From Bdellovibrionales bacterium (lineage in GTDB: Bacteria > Bdellovibrionota > Bdellovibrionia > Bdellovibrionales > UBA1609): DNA of 64,000 nt. The DNA lies in NCBI GenBank assembly GCA_027459485.1, contig DAIDIG010000004.1, positions 124,001 to 188,000 on the forward strand. The letters are read 5' to 3'. The stretch's first letter is position 1. Every line of letters starts with the position of its first letter. This document shows positions 7,966 to 15,987 of this stretch, piece after piece. The translations under genes and the position numbers were made by a program. A model generated the notes under the pieces. That model did no database searches, was not told the DNA's origin, and saw only the letters and a program-made list of their open reading frames with translations.

Positions 7966-9363
7966 ATGCAAACGCACCGTATATTGATCGTCGATGACGA
8001 TACCTCTCTTCGAACCGCGCTTTTTCGCGCGCTCGATCGCAAAGGGTATCAGGTCATCACCGCCGCATCGAAACAAGAAGCGATGCAATTGGGCCAATCC
8101 GAGCGCCCGGCGGATCTCGTCTTGTGCGATTTGCGCCTGCCCGATGGCGACGGCATCGATTTTTTGACGGAGTTTCGGCGCCACAGCCCACAGAGTCTGT
8201 TTATTGTTTTGACCGGTTTCGGCACAATCGAAGCCGCCGTGCGCGCGACCAAATGCGGGGCCGAGCATTTCATAACCAAACCGTTTGAACTCGACGAAGT
8301 GATCAATCTGGTCGAGAAAACGCTTTCGCACAAACAACTCGAGCGCGAAAACGTTCAGCTTCGGTCGGCGCTTCACAAGAAGTATCGCTTCGACAACATT
8401 ATCGGCCAAAGCGATGCCGTGACCCGCGTGCTCGAACTGATCGAGCGCGTGTCACAATCCGATTCGACCGTGTTGATCACAGGTGAAAGCGGCACCGGCA
8501 AAGAACTCGTTGCCAAAGCGATACATTATAATTCCTCGCGCGCGGCGAAACCGTTCGTGCCGGTGAATTGCGGAGCGATCCCCGGCGAACTGCTCGAGAG
8601 CGAGCTCTTCGGTCACGTCAAAGGCGCATTCACGGGCGCCGTCAATAACCGCGTCGGCCGTTTTGAACTGGCCAACGGCGGCACTTTGTTTTTCGATGAA
8701 ATCGGCGATATGAGCCCGCACCTGCAAGTGAAGCTTTTGCGCGTGTTGCAAGAGCGACACTTCGAACCGGTCGGCAGTGCTAAAACTTTGGCTTCGGACG
8801 TACGCGTGATCGCCGCGACAAACGTTAATCTTGAGCAAGCTGTGAACGACGGCGTGTTTCGTGAAGATCTTTTTTACCGGTTGAATGTGATCCCGATTCA
8901 CATACCCGCTCTGCGCGAACGTAAATCCGATATTCCGCTTTTGTTTCATTATTTCATGGAAATTTACAATCAAGACAAACCGCACAAGATCGCCGGGATC
9001 ACCCCCGCCGCGCTCGAATACCTGCTCAATTACGCGTGGCCGGGCAACATTCGCGAACTCGAAAATCTTGTCGAGCGGCTCGCGATACTCAAAGGCGGCG
9101 GCATTATCGACGTGAACGACCTGCCGAAAAAATATCGCGGTGTCGAGGCGGCGGCGGCGGAGTCGAAATCGTTGAGTCTTGAAATCCCGACCGACGGCCT
9201 CGATTTCAACTCGGCGGTCGACACGTTTGAAAATTCGCTCATTCTGCGCGCGCTCGAAAAAACCGGTTGGAACCGCAACCAAGCCGCCGCGCTTTTGAAG
9301 CTCAACCGTACCACTCTCGTCGAGAAAATAAAAAAGAAGGGTCTGCGCCAGCCGGAAATTTAG
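7966..9363 (+). CDS. NtrC-family sigma-54-dependent response regulator
   Basis: With ATG 7966 the protein is 465 residues; GGAGGAG lies 6 bases upstream, favouring this over GTG 7939. The receiver domain has DDD near 10-12, phospho-acceptor Asp55 in LCDLRLPDGDG and Lys105 in ITKPF. The AAA+ domain has Walker A GESGTGKE (173-180), the sigma-54 contact loop GAFTGA (220-225) and LFFDEIGDMS. The C-terminus is a Fis-type helix-turn-helix (NRNQAAALLKLNRTTLVEKI). It activates transcription by RNA polymerase holding sigma-54 when phosphorylated, probably by the kinase encoded just upstream. Target genes cannot be read from the window. Confidence 0.95.
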   Translation: MQTHRILIVDDDTSLRTALFRALDRKGYQVITAASKQEAMQLGQSERPADLVLCDLRLPDGDGIDFLTEFRRHSPQSLFIVLTGFGTIEAAVRATKCGAEHFITKPFELDEVINLVEKTLSHKQLERENVQLRSALHKKYRFDNIIGQSDAVTRVLELIERVSQSDSTVLITGESGTGKELVAKAIHYNSSRAAKPFVPVNCGAIPGELLESELFGHVKGAFTGAVNNRVGRFELANGGTLFFDEIGDMSPHLQVKLLRVLQERHFEPVGSAKTLASDVRVIAATNVNLEQAVNDGVFREDLFYRLNVIPIHIPALRERKSDIPLLFHYFMEIYNQDKPHKIAGITPAALEYLLNYAWPGNIRELENLVERLAILKGGGIIDVNDLPKKYRGVEAAAAESKSLSLEIPTDGLDFNSAVDTFENSLILRALEKTGWNRNQAAALLKLNRTTLVEKIKKKGLRQPEI

Positions 9364-9421
9364 CACCCGTCTGTTTCCAGGCGCCGGGTAAAGTCGGCAC
9401 CTTCGCGCGCCCGCGCCAATG

Positions 9422-10312
9422 TCAAACATTGGCGTCGCGAAATCTGTGATGAGCGTGGCAAAGTAATCGCAAATTTTGTTCCGTCGCCTCACCGCCGCAG
9501 CAAACCGGTTGAATGTGATCGTACTGCAAAAGATGTCGAGACTCACAGCGCTTGCCGGATTTCACGTCTATATAACTACATTGACCTAATTCCCGCCGCC
9601 AAATTTGGCGCTTGATCATCGGCGGGATGTAGCGCGGGTTTGGTGAGCGGGCCACCCCGACCGCGCCCGGTTTCGCGGATAAATCTGTATTGCGTGTGTG
9701 CTGCCCGTGCACGGTTCGCTCCGACGGGTCCAATTTCTTCAGCATATATTCGCACATGTCATCTATCAGATCGGCATAGGACATTTTTGAATTTTTGTGC
9801 GCACGCAGGTTCTTAAGGCGATCGAGCTTTTTGAGCGTCTCCTGTTGCAGTCGAACGTGAAGCAGCGCTTCGTCACCAGTGGTGGATTGCACAAGTTCAC
9901 GCTTCGGCGGCAGCGCCTTTACGCCAAATTCGCGCACGAGAATTTTCTCTGTTTCGCTTTTCGAGCAATGTTCGATTTTCTCCAAAACCTCTTTTTGTTT
10001 CGCCACTTCGATTTTTCCTCTGGAGAAGAAGCTCTGCGCCATCGAAAGGTTCGTCAAATTCAGCTCGCCCGAATTGAGTTTCTCCTTTATCTCAGGCAAC
10101 ACTCGCGCCATTTTCACCGCTGAAGTTCTTCGATACGCACACGACTCCGAGTAACCGAGCGCTTTCACCGCATATTCAAATAGCGAGCTATACCCCATCT
10201 TGAGATGTAGATTCGCTTCCTGGATTTTTTGCAAATTTTCAATCACCAGACCCGTGAGCCGCCGTTCTTCTTTGACCAGTTTGAGAGTTTCATCGTGGAG
10301 CGTGTAATCCAT
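9422..10312 (-). CDS. HNH endonuclease-domain protein with DUF222-like N-terminus
   Basis: The 296-residue protein has an all-helical N-terminal region (about 1-130, with GYSSLFEYAVKALGYSE and an ExxRLTGLVIENLQKI helix), a charged linker with a poorly ordered ARSPNPRYIPP stretch, and a C-terminal HNH domain. There, CSYIDVKSGKRCESR supplies Cys residues that could bind zinc, and YDHIQPVCCGG plus LLCHAHHRFRD supply the His-Asn-His core. AAAGGA precedes ATG 10312. Related proteins occur in many copies in Bdellovibrio-like genomes and in actinobacteria; their biological role is not established. It stands alone between a regulator and a lipoprotein locus, preceded by 318 bp of non-coding DNA. Confidence 0.85.
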   Translation of the reverse strand: MDYTLHDETLKLVKEERRLTGLVIENLQKIQEANLHLKMGYSSLFEYAVKALGYSESCAYRRTSAVKMARVLPEIKEKLNSGELNLTNLSMAQSFFSRGKIEVAKQKEVLEKIEHCSKSETEKILVREFGVKALPPKRELVQSTTGDEALLHVRLQQETLKKLDRLKNLRAHKNSKMSYADLIDDMCEYMLKKLDPSERTVHGQHTRNTDLSAKPGAVGVARSPNPRYIPPMIKRQIWRRELGQCSYIDVKSGKRCESRHLLQYDHIQPVCCGGEATEQNLRLLCHAHHRFRDANV

Positions 10313-10424
10313 TTTTATCCTTTCGTGCGGTGAGTTTTTCTCGCGTCAAATTTTCTGGCACGCAAAGTCTTTGGTGCGCGAATTCTTTTACCACTGGTTT
10401 TAAATTTCGATTTTTCTCTCGATA

Positions 10425-10457
10425 ACGTGTGTCAAAAATAATTTGATCCGGACACGT
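10425..10457. repeat. Bipartite dyad in HNH upstream region
   Basis: Outer arms ACGTGT (10425-10430) and ACACGT (10452-10457) enclose inner arms TCAAA (10432-10436) and TTTGA (10442-10446) around AATAA. It could be an operator, a hairpin in the HNH leader, or a nuclease recognition site. It lies about 115 bp upstream of the HNH start. Confidence 0.4.
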
Positions 10458-10600
10458 GTGAGACCATTTGAAACGAACGGTTCAACTGTTGCCAGAGACT
10501 TTTTCTCTTGTGCGTACCGCAATCCGCACTTGCACCCGGACGTGCAACCTGTGCACGTTTAGATGCGAAGAAATCATGTCAATAAATATGTTTTGCTAAA

Positions 10601-10606
10601 TATAAT
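10601..10606 (+). promoter_or_regulatory. Candidate -10 box (TATAAT)
   Basis: A perfect TATAAT lies 25 bp before ATG 10631, in an A/T-rich tract. The best -35 candidate, TGTCAA about 18 bp upstream, is a weak match. If used, it would drive the small ORF and the hydrolase lipoprotein downstream. Confidence 0.35.
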
Positions 10607-10630
10607 TATTGCGAGGCTTTTTGTGTCTGC

Positions 10631-10828
10631 ATGGAGAAATTGTCTGGTTCCGATGGAGACGAAGCTCTGCGACAATGCTACCTTAATAAGGTGATGACCG
10701 AATTCGAAATGGTCAAATTGTCCGAGCAGCTTATAGTTCAAGCGAAAAACTTGGCGCCAGAGCCCAGCCGACCGTTGGCGCAGTCATATTTTACTGCTAC
10801 AAACAAAAGACCGTGTCACGAGTCATAG
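10631..10828 (+). CDS. Small hypothetical protein (65 aa)
   Basis: A 65-residue, mainly helical and charged product without signal peptide or recognised domain; a central segment (VMTEFEMVKLSEQLIVQAKNL) could form an amphipathic helix. It follows a TATAAT box by 25 bp and overlaps the GTG start of the downstream lipoprotein gene by 16 bp, which argues for translational coupling. The only ribosome-site-like sequence, GAGG, is about 14 bases upstream, which is far. It may be a genuine small gene or merely a leader frame. Confidence 0.35.
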   Translation: MEKLSGSDGDEALRQCYLNKVMTEFEMVKLSEQLIVQAKNLAPEPSRPLAQSYFTATNKRPCHES

Positions 10829-11745
10829 CCGCGCGAACCCCTATCAAGATTTTCTTCGCAGTTTGCGTCGTTGCCGCTGCGTTCAGCTCCACCGCATGTC
10901 TCACCGCCTGCAATGGCGTATTTTATCAGCCCGATCATGTTCAATACATTCATATCAGCCAAATACCGAAGCGCGAGCGACCGCAAGATATTCGGATCCC
11001 GACAGCCGATGGGCAAACGCTCGATGCGTGGCATTTTGCGCCGCGAGTGAAATTCAAAAGCCGAAACGACACGGTGGTTTTACATTTTCACGGCAACGCA
11101 CAGAATCTGTCATCGCACTTTTTGCAGCTCTTTTGGCTGCCCGATCAGGGTTTTAACTACATCATTGTGGATTATCGCGGTTACGGCAAAAGCGACGGAC
11201 GCGCTTCGAGGCAGCACGTCTACGAAGATGTGAAAAGCGCGATCCGCTACGCTCAAGAGCATTATAAAAACGTGATTCTTTACGGGCAGAGTTTAGGCGG
11301 CGCCGCGCTTTTGGGCGGTTTATTGGATTTAAAGGATAAAAGCCACATCAAAGGGGTCGTGATCGAGGCATCATTCGCGTCGTACCAAAGAATTGCGCGC
11401 AGAAAGCTCGCACATTTCTGGGTGAGCTGGCCCTTCCAATGGCTAGGTGATGTGCTGGTGACGGATTCACACGCTCCAATCGGGCGCATTCACCAATTAA
11501 GCCCGATCCCGATTCTCGTCGTGCACGGCCGCGGCGATCAAGTCGTTGAATTCATTGAGGGGCAAGAGATCTACGGCGAGGCCGCAAAACAAAAGCGATT
11601 TATCGCTGTAGACAGGGCCAATCACTTACAGTGCCTATCGCATGCGGACGTACGTCGGCGAATTGTTGAACAGTTTGATCAATGGCTAAAACCTAATTCG
11701 ACGGCCAATCTAGCTCATGCGCAACAAGCCCACGCGCAACAATAA
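10813..11745 (+). CDS. Alpha/beta hydrolase lipoprotein
   Basis: The N-terminus is a signal sequence with a lipobox LTAC (Cys near 33), so the 310-residue protein is probably anchored in the envelope facing the periplasm. The hydrolase fold shows HFHGNAQNLSSH (oxyanion region), DYRGYGKSDGRAS, nucleophile elbow YGQSLGG, acid in VHGRGDQVV and catalytic His in RANHLQCLS. It resembles the BEM46/FrsA-like serine hydrolases whose substrates are usually unknown, likely esters or acyl groups. The C-terminus ends in a short AHAQQ repeat (twice). GTG 10813 is the apparent start, because the signal peptide begins there. A 71-bp gap separates it from the DUF3015 gene. Confidence 0.8.
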   Translation: MSRVIAARTPIKIFFAVCVVAAAFSSTACLTACNGVFYQPDHVQYIHISQIPKRERPQDIRIPTADGQTLDAWHFAPRVKFKSRNDTVVLHFHGNAQNLSSHFLQLFWLPDQGFNYIIVDYRGYGKSDGRASRQHVYEDVKSAIRYAQEHYKNVILYGQSLGGAALLGGLLDLKDKSHIKGVVIEASFASYQRIARRKLAHFWVSWPFQWLGDVLVTDSHAPIGRIHQLSPIPILVVHGRGDQVVEFIEGQEIYGEAAKQKRFIAVDRANHLQCLSHADVRRRIVEQFDQWLKPNSTANLAHAQQAHAQQ

Positions 11746-11816
11746 AATACTTTGCCTAAGACGACATCGTTCTGCAGACTAACTAGATAATTCACACACA
11801 AAGGAGTAGTTACAAC

Positions 11817-12341
11817 ATGAGAAAATCGCTATACGCGCTTCTTATCTTGGGCGTGGGCATGTCCGCAATGGCCCAGAATGAACAGCGCCATCACCATCGT
11901 CGCAAACCGCTCGAGCAAATGGTCACAGGCCAAGGTTATGGCCTTGCAGGCTGCGGGCTTGGCTCGATCGTATTCGGCCCACAACCCGGCATGGTACAGG
12001 TTGTTGCCGCCACAACGAACGGCACATTCTATAGCCAGTCATTCGGCATCACCTCGGGCACATCGAATTGCGATATCCCTCGCATGGGTCAGCAAGCCGC
12101 TGAATTCATCCAAGTGAACAAAGAAATCGTGATGAAAGATGCCGCTCGCGGTAACGGCGAAACGATCAATGCGCTAGCCGATATTTTCGGTTGCAGCGAT
12201 GCGAACGTTTTAGGTGCCGACATGCAAAAGCATTTTTCAACATACTTCAATCCGAAAAATAATTCGTATGAAATCACGCGACGCCTTTTGAAATCGCTCA
12301 AAACGGATGCCGCGCTTAAAGCTTCTTGCAAATCCGCATAA
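11817..12341 (+). CDS. DUF3015 family exported protein, copy 1
   Basis: The 174-residue product has a signal peptide ending MSAMAQ, a short His/Arg-rich insert, and the DUF3015 body: YGLAGCGLGS, then FGITSGTSNC and two later Cys (FGCSDANV and the C-terminal KASCKSA) that probably form disulfides in the periplasm. DUF3015 proteins are secreted or periplasmic proteins of unknown function, frequent in Bdellovibrio relatives. An AAGGAG lies about 10 bases before ATG 11817. The second copy starts 18 bp after this stop, so the two look like a tandem duplication within one transcript. Confidence 0.85.
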   Translation: MRKSLYALLILGVGMSAMAQNEQRHHHRRKPLEQMVTGQGYGLAGCGLGSIVFGPQPGMVQVVAATTNGTFYSQSFGITSGTSNCDIPRMGQQAAEFIQVNKEIVMKDAARGNGETINALADIFGCSDANVLGADMQKHFSTYFNPKNNSYEITRRLLKSLKTDAALKASCKSA

Positions 12342-12359
12342 TAAAAGATGGGAGATAAA

Positions 12360-12815
12360 ATGAATAAAATTGCTGCAACAATATCGATCTTGCTCTTAAG
12401 CTGTGGCGCGTTCGCCCAACCTGTTGGCCCGGCCGGCTGCGGTCTCGGTAATCAAGTGTTTGGCGATCAAAACCAAGTTATCGCCGCTACGTTGAACGAA
12501 ACGGGCACTCAGACTTTCGGCATCACCTCGGGCACGTCAAACTGCATTGACTCGTCTCGACAGGCGCAAATGGAAAGCTACATCAACATCAACCGCGTGG
12601 AACTCGCCAACGACATCGCGCGCGGCCAAGGCGAAACTCTCGCCGGCCTTGATAACCTGATGGGCTGCACGAACCAGACGACGGTCAATCAAAGTCTGAA
12701 AAACAATTATCGCGAGATTTTTCCGACTCACAATGCGCGTGCATCTTATGTGAGCCGTCAAATTGTTCGCTCGATCGAAAAGAGCCCCGCACGTACGGCT
12801 TGCCACCTCGGCTAA
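12360..12815 (+). CDS. DUF3015 family exported protein, copy 2
   Basis: A 151-residue paralogue of the preceding gene, with signal peptide ending GAFAQ, and the motifs PAGCGLGN, TFGITSGTSNC and MGCTNQT, plus a C-terminal Cys. ATG 12360 with GGGAG 5 bases upstream is preferred over the in-frame ATG 12348. It lacks the His/Arg-rich insert of copy 1. Conserved Cys positions suggest the same disulfide-bonded fold. A strong intrinsic terminator follows at 12841, ending the two-gene unit. Function is unknown. Confidence 0.85.
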   Translation: MNKIAATISILLLSCGAFAQPVGPAGCGLGNQVFGDQNQVIAATLNETGTQTFGITSGTSNCIDSSRQAQMESYININRVELANDIARGQGETLAGLDNLMGCTNQTTVNQSLKNNYREIFPTHNARASYVSRQIVRSIEKSPARTACHLG

Positions 12816-12840
12816 AGCCACTTAAAAGTTAAAGTCAAAC

Positions 12841-12876
12841 AAGGGCTGGTTGATGAACCGGCCCTTTTTAATTTTT
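12841..12876 (+). terminator. Rho-independent terminator after DUF3015 pair
   Basis: The arms AAGGGCTGGTT and AACCGGCCCTT pair over 11 bp (one G-T wobble) around a GATG loop, followed by TTTAATTTTT. It is oriented for the plus-strand DUF3015 genes. Confidence 0.9.
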
Positions 12877-12889
12877 AAACAGGCTGTTG

Positions 12890-14902
12890 ATGCGATTTTT
12901 TACGACGATTTTCATATTGGTCACCTTTGTCTGTACGGTAGCTCATTCGCGGAGCCAGCCGACCGCGCTGATCACGCCGAAATCCGCTCTCGTCGATAAA
13001 GCTTTGAAATTACAACTTGACCGCGACCCCACGTGGTTAAGACTTGGTCATTATCACAAACGCCATACAATTTGGGGTGGCGTCTACTGGCAAAGCGACG
13101 AAGTTGACTCTGATTTTTTTGTCGCGCCTGCAGGCAGAGAAAATCCAAAAGCCGAACTCATCGCCACCCTTCGCGGATTTTTCAATCCGCAAAAAAGGCA
13201 TCTCAGCCACTCGCGCCCAGCTGAGACCGTAAAATGCGAATTCCCCGCCCGCTATTTTTTTCTAATGTCTCGACTCGGCGAGCGCCCTCACGAATCGGAT
13301 TTCTCGGAATGCGCCGATTATGTATTGTTTCGCGATCGCGTCCGCGCCCGCTCCGTCACGGTCGTATTCTCGTCTTATTACATGGGTAACCCCGAATCCG
13401 TGTTCGGCCACACACTTATGCGACTCAACCAAGCCGACCCGAGCCCCGAGCACTCGGAGCTTCTCGATTACGGTGTCAATTACGCCGCGCAAACGACGAC
13501 AGCAAATCCGTTTCTCTATGCGTGGGATGGCCTCTTTGGTGGCTTTCGCGGCGAATTCGCGAGCATGCACTATTATTTCAAAGTTCGAGAGTATAACGAT
13601 TTCGATTCTCGCGATCTTTGGGAGTACGACCTCAATCTCACCCCGGCCGAAGTCGCTCAAATAGTTCGCCATGTCTGGGAGCTTGGCTTTGCTTCATTTC
13701 GCTATTTTTATTTGACCAGCAATTGCTCTTATCAACTTCTCACAGCATTAGAAGCCGCGGCCCCGCGTTTGCAACTGACTTCGCAATTGCCGTTTTGGGT
13801 GATTCCGGCTGATACCATTCGCGCCGTTTACAACACACCTGGGTTAGTCACGAAGGTTCGATTTCGACCATCGCTTCTTCGGCAGTACCAATGGCGTTCG
13901 GCGCTCTTGAACACGAACGAGCGCTCGCAGTTGCGCAGACTCACAACCGAGATTCGAAAACACGAGCGACATCTCGCCAGACTGCAAAAATATTTGCCGA
14001 GTGTGAAGGACCCAAACGTGATGGACGCCGCACTCGATTACATCGACGCCCGCTTCGGCAAAAAGCTTTTTCACAAGGACGCAACTGTGTCTGACCTGAA
14101 ACAAGAGTTTCTCGTCGCGCGCAGTCAGTTGGCCATCGCTCAACCGTTGCCCAAAATACCCGAAGCCAATTCAGCACCGCACTTAGGGCACGGCACATTC
14201 CGTTGGTCGATCGGTCGAGGGGCGTCGACATTGCCATCGACTCACGATGGCTACACCAATTTGAGTGTGCGGTTTGCGCTACACAGCGAAGTCGACCCGA
14301 CGATCGGGTATCCACCACGGTCCGACGTCGAGTTCATGCACATCATCGGTAACATTTACGATGCACAACCGCACGCGAGCGCGTCGCCGAGGCAAAACCC
14401 CGATCCTGAAATCGAAGAAGTACGTTTGATCGAAGTGCAAAACCTCACGCCGTACAATACCGATTTTCCGCATTGGTCTTGGAAGTTTCGCGTCGGCGGC
14501 GAACAAACCCACGACACCGAGCTCTGTGTTCGATGTTTTTCTGGAGTTACAGAATCCGCAGCCGGTCTGACTTGGGTCCCGGATTCAATTTCTGGTCTTA
14601 CTGTTTTTGTCATGTTCGACGGACAATTAAACGTTGGCGAATTTTTGGGCGGCAGCGCAAGCGCGCAAGTCGGCCCGTTGATGGGCATCCGTCAAGAGTG
14701 GTCGCCAAGGTTCGTAACCGAATTTGAGGGGCTCCGATTTGTTGAACTTCACTCGGAAGACAAGATTCTCGGTTCGCGATTTAAATTCGACACCGAGTAT
14801 TCGCCGCACCACAATTTCGGTTTGTATGTGTCCGGGCTTTGGATTGACTCGCCGACGGCCGGCGGGCAAGCGATCGAAGCTGGACTCCGCCTCTTCCGCT
14901 AA
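12890..14902 (+). CDS. DUF4105 (Lnb N-terminal periplasmic domain) protein
   Basis: The 670-residue protein (ATG 12890 preferred over TTG 12887) has a signal peptide ending VAHS. Residues about 150-330 form the DUF4105 domain, related to the periplasmic part of Lnb apolipoprotein N-acyltransferase and to NlpC/P60-like cysteine enzymes. The motifs NPESVFGHTLMRL (catalytic His candidate), GVNYAAQTT and TSNCSYQLL (catalytic Cys candidate) are present. The remaining ~330 residues are Gly- and aromatic-rich strands ending GLRLFR, which look like an outer-membrane barrel. A periplasmic thiol enzyme fused to a barrel would fit. It lies between the DUF3015 pair and a papain-like protease gene, all encoding exported proteins. 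Confidence 0.85.
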   Translation: MRFFTTIFILVTFVCTVAHSRSQPTALITPKSALVDKALKLQLDRDPTWLRLGHYHKRHTIWGGVYWQSDEVDSDFFVAPAGRENPKAELIATLRGFFNPQKRHLSHSRPAETVKCEFPARYFFLMSRLGERPHESDFSECADYVLFRDRVRARSVTVVFSSYYMGNPESVFGHTLMRLNQADPSPEHSELLDYGVNYAAQTTTANPFLYAWDGLFGGFRGEFASMHYYFKVREYNDFDSRDLWEYDLNLTPAEVAQIVRHVWELGFASFRYFYLTSNCSYQLLTALEAAAPRLQLTSQLPFWVIPADTIRAVYNTPGLVTKVRFRPSLLRQYQWRSALLNTNERSQLRRLTTEIRKHERHLARLQKYLPSVKDPNVMDAALDYIDARFGKKLFHKDATVSDLKQEFLVARSQLAIAQPLPKIPEANSAPHLGHGTFRWSIGRGASTLPSTHDGYTNLSVRFALHSEVDPTIGYPPRSDVEFMHIIGNIYDAQPHASASPRQNPDPEIEEVRLIEVQNLTPYNTDFPHWSWKFRVGGEQTHDTELCVRCFSGVTESAAGLTWVPDSISGLTVFVMFDGQLNVGEFLGGSASAQVGPLMGIRQEWSPRFVTEFEGLRFVELHSEDKILGSRFKFDTEYSPHHNFGLYVSGLWIDSPTAGGQAIEAGLRLFR

Positions 14903-14928
14903 TACCAAATATAAGAATACCTCAACAA

Positions 14929-14944
14929 GTCTCAACTTAAGACG
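14929..14944 (+). repeat. CTCA-N3-TRAGACG dyad, copy D
   Basis: GTCTCA-ACT-TAAGACG, one base different from the inverted repeat seen at 21568. It lies in the gap before the papain-like protease gene, about 73 bp upstream of its start, where an operator could act. Confidence 0.35.
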
Positions 14945-15016
14945 CGTTAATTCGAGTCATTTTCAAACCGACAAAATCTGCCGGGAGCCAAGATGGCAGC
15001 CCAGCAAAGGAGCAAC

Positions 15017-15973
15017 ATGAATAAAGTAGCACTCGGAACTCTCTTAATCGCCGGCGTCGCAGCGCTTGGCTTTTCTGGCGCTAAGGCTGGTGCACAGAAA
15101 AATCCAAAACCGGTTATCCGCACTTACACGACTCGGCAGTACCATGTCAGTCATGCCACAGGTTTCGTGCGACAAAAGTCGGACTTTCATTTTTATGCCA
15201 CAACCCCGCGCGCGAGCTTCACATCACCGGATGCAAAAGTGCCCGCGACGTTTAGTCTTCGCGGCAACGCAGGCCCGGTCGAAGATCAAGGCATGTGCGG
15301 CAGTTGCTGGGATTTTGCTCTGACATCCACTCTTCGGGGTACTTTCATCACGAAGGGCAAAGATCCAGGCCGCCTGTCATTTAACTATCTACTCAACTGC
15401 GATACGCAAATGCAGGGTTGCAACGGCGGTGATTTCACCGCTGCATCGATGTTGGTGGCTCCGCAAGGGGCGCCGAAATACGGCAGCGATGGCGATTACA
15501 CGGCAATGGACGGCACGTGCACAAAAGAACCGATTCAAGCATCGGCGATTTCGTACAAGCTGCTCGGTAACGACGGCGGAGAATTCCCCGGTCAGCCGAC
15601 GCCATCGTTTCAAGATATCGCCTATGTGGTCGGCGTCCTCCACCAACCGGTGTCGATCGACATAGCCGTCGATGACAATTGGCAGAATTACGCGGATGGC
15701 GTTTACAACAACTGTTCTTACAACGACCCCACCAACATCAATCACATGGTGACGATCGAAGGTTACGATTGCGAGACGTCAGTTGATAAAAACGGCAATT
15801 GCGTATTCGACAAAAACGGCAACCTGCCCCCGGGCGTCGGCACTTGGCTGATTCGCAATTCTTGGGGAACAAGCTGGGGCGATAACGGTTACATCACGAT
15901 GAAAGCGACCGACTCGACGGGCACGCGCTGTGACGCCGTCGCCTCCGACGCTCTATTCTTCACGGTTAAATAA
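15017..15973 (+). CDS. Papain-like cysteine protease (C1A family), secreted
   Basis: With ATG 15017 (AGGAG 4 bases upstream) the protein is 318 residues with a signal peptide ending around AKAGA. The catalytic set is complete: Gln91 and Cys97 in EDQGMCGSCWDFA, His243 in INHMVTIEGYD, Asn281 in WLIRNSWGTSWGDNGY, plus the typical GCNGGD loop. The segment before the mature domain is only about 50 residues and lacks a clear I29 inhibitor propeptide. Between His and Asn is an insert with two DKNGN motifs that resembles a calcium-binding loop. It should act outside the cytoplasm as an endopeptidase. Bacterial C1A proteases of this type are uncommon. Confidence 0.9.
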   Translation: MNKVALGTLLIAGVAALGFSGAKAGAQKNPKPVIRTYTTRQYHVSHATGFVRQKSDFHFYATTPRASFTSPDAKVPATFSLRGNAGPVEDQGMCGSCWDFALTSTLRGTFITKGKDPGRLSFNYLLNCDTQMQGCNGGDFTAASMLVAPQGAPKYGSDGDYTAMDGTCTKEPIQASAISYKLLGNDGGEFPGQPTPSFQDIAYVVGVLHQPVSIDIAVDDNWQNYADGVYNNCSYNDPTNINHMVTIEGYDCETSVDKNGNCVFDKNGNLPPGVGTWLIRNSWGTSWGDNGYITMKATDSTGTRCDAVASDALFFTVK

Positions 15974-15987
15974 AGACGAATCGCTGA

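Larger units (their letters stand above)
10313..10630. other. 318-bp non-coding stretch upstream of the HNH gene
   Basis: I find no coding sequence here. It holds the divergent control regions of the HNH gene (minus) and of the small ORF/lipoprotein genes (plus). Two dyads are present: the bipartite one at 10425-10457 and TTGCAC-N6-GTGCAA at 10530-10547. TATAAT lies at 10601-10606. The base composition is noticeably richer in A and T than the flanking genes. Confidence 0.6.

Noticed and set aside
8452-9546. 364-codon open frame on the minus strand under the NtrC-type regulator
   Set aside because: It is the antisense of a strongly conserved AAA+ gene, has no signal or domain, and is Arg/Phe-rich as expected for a shadow frame.
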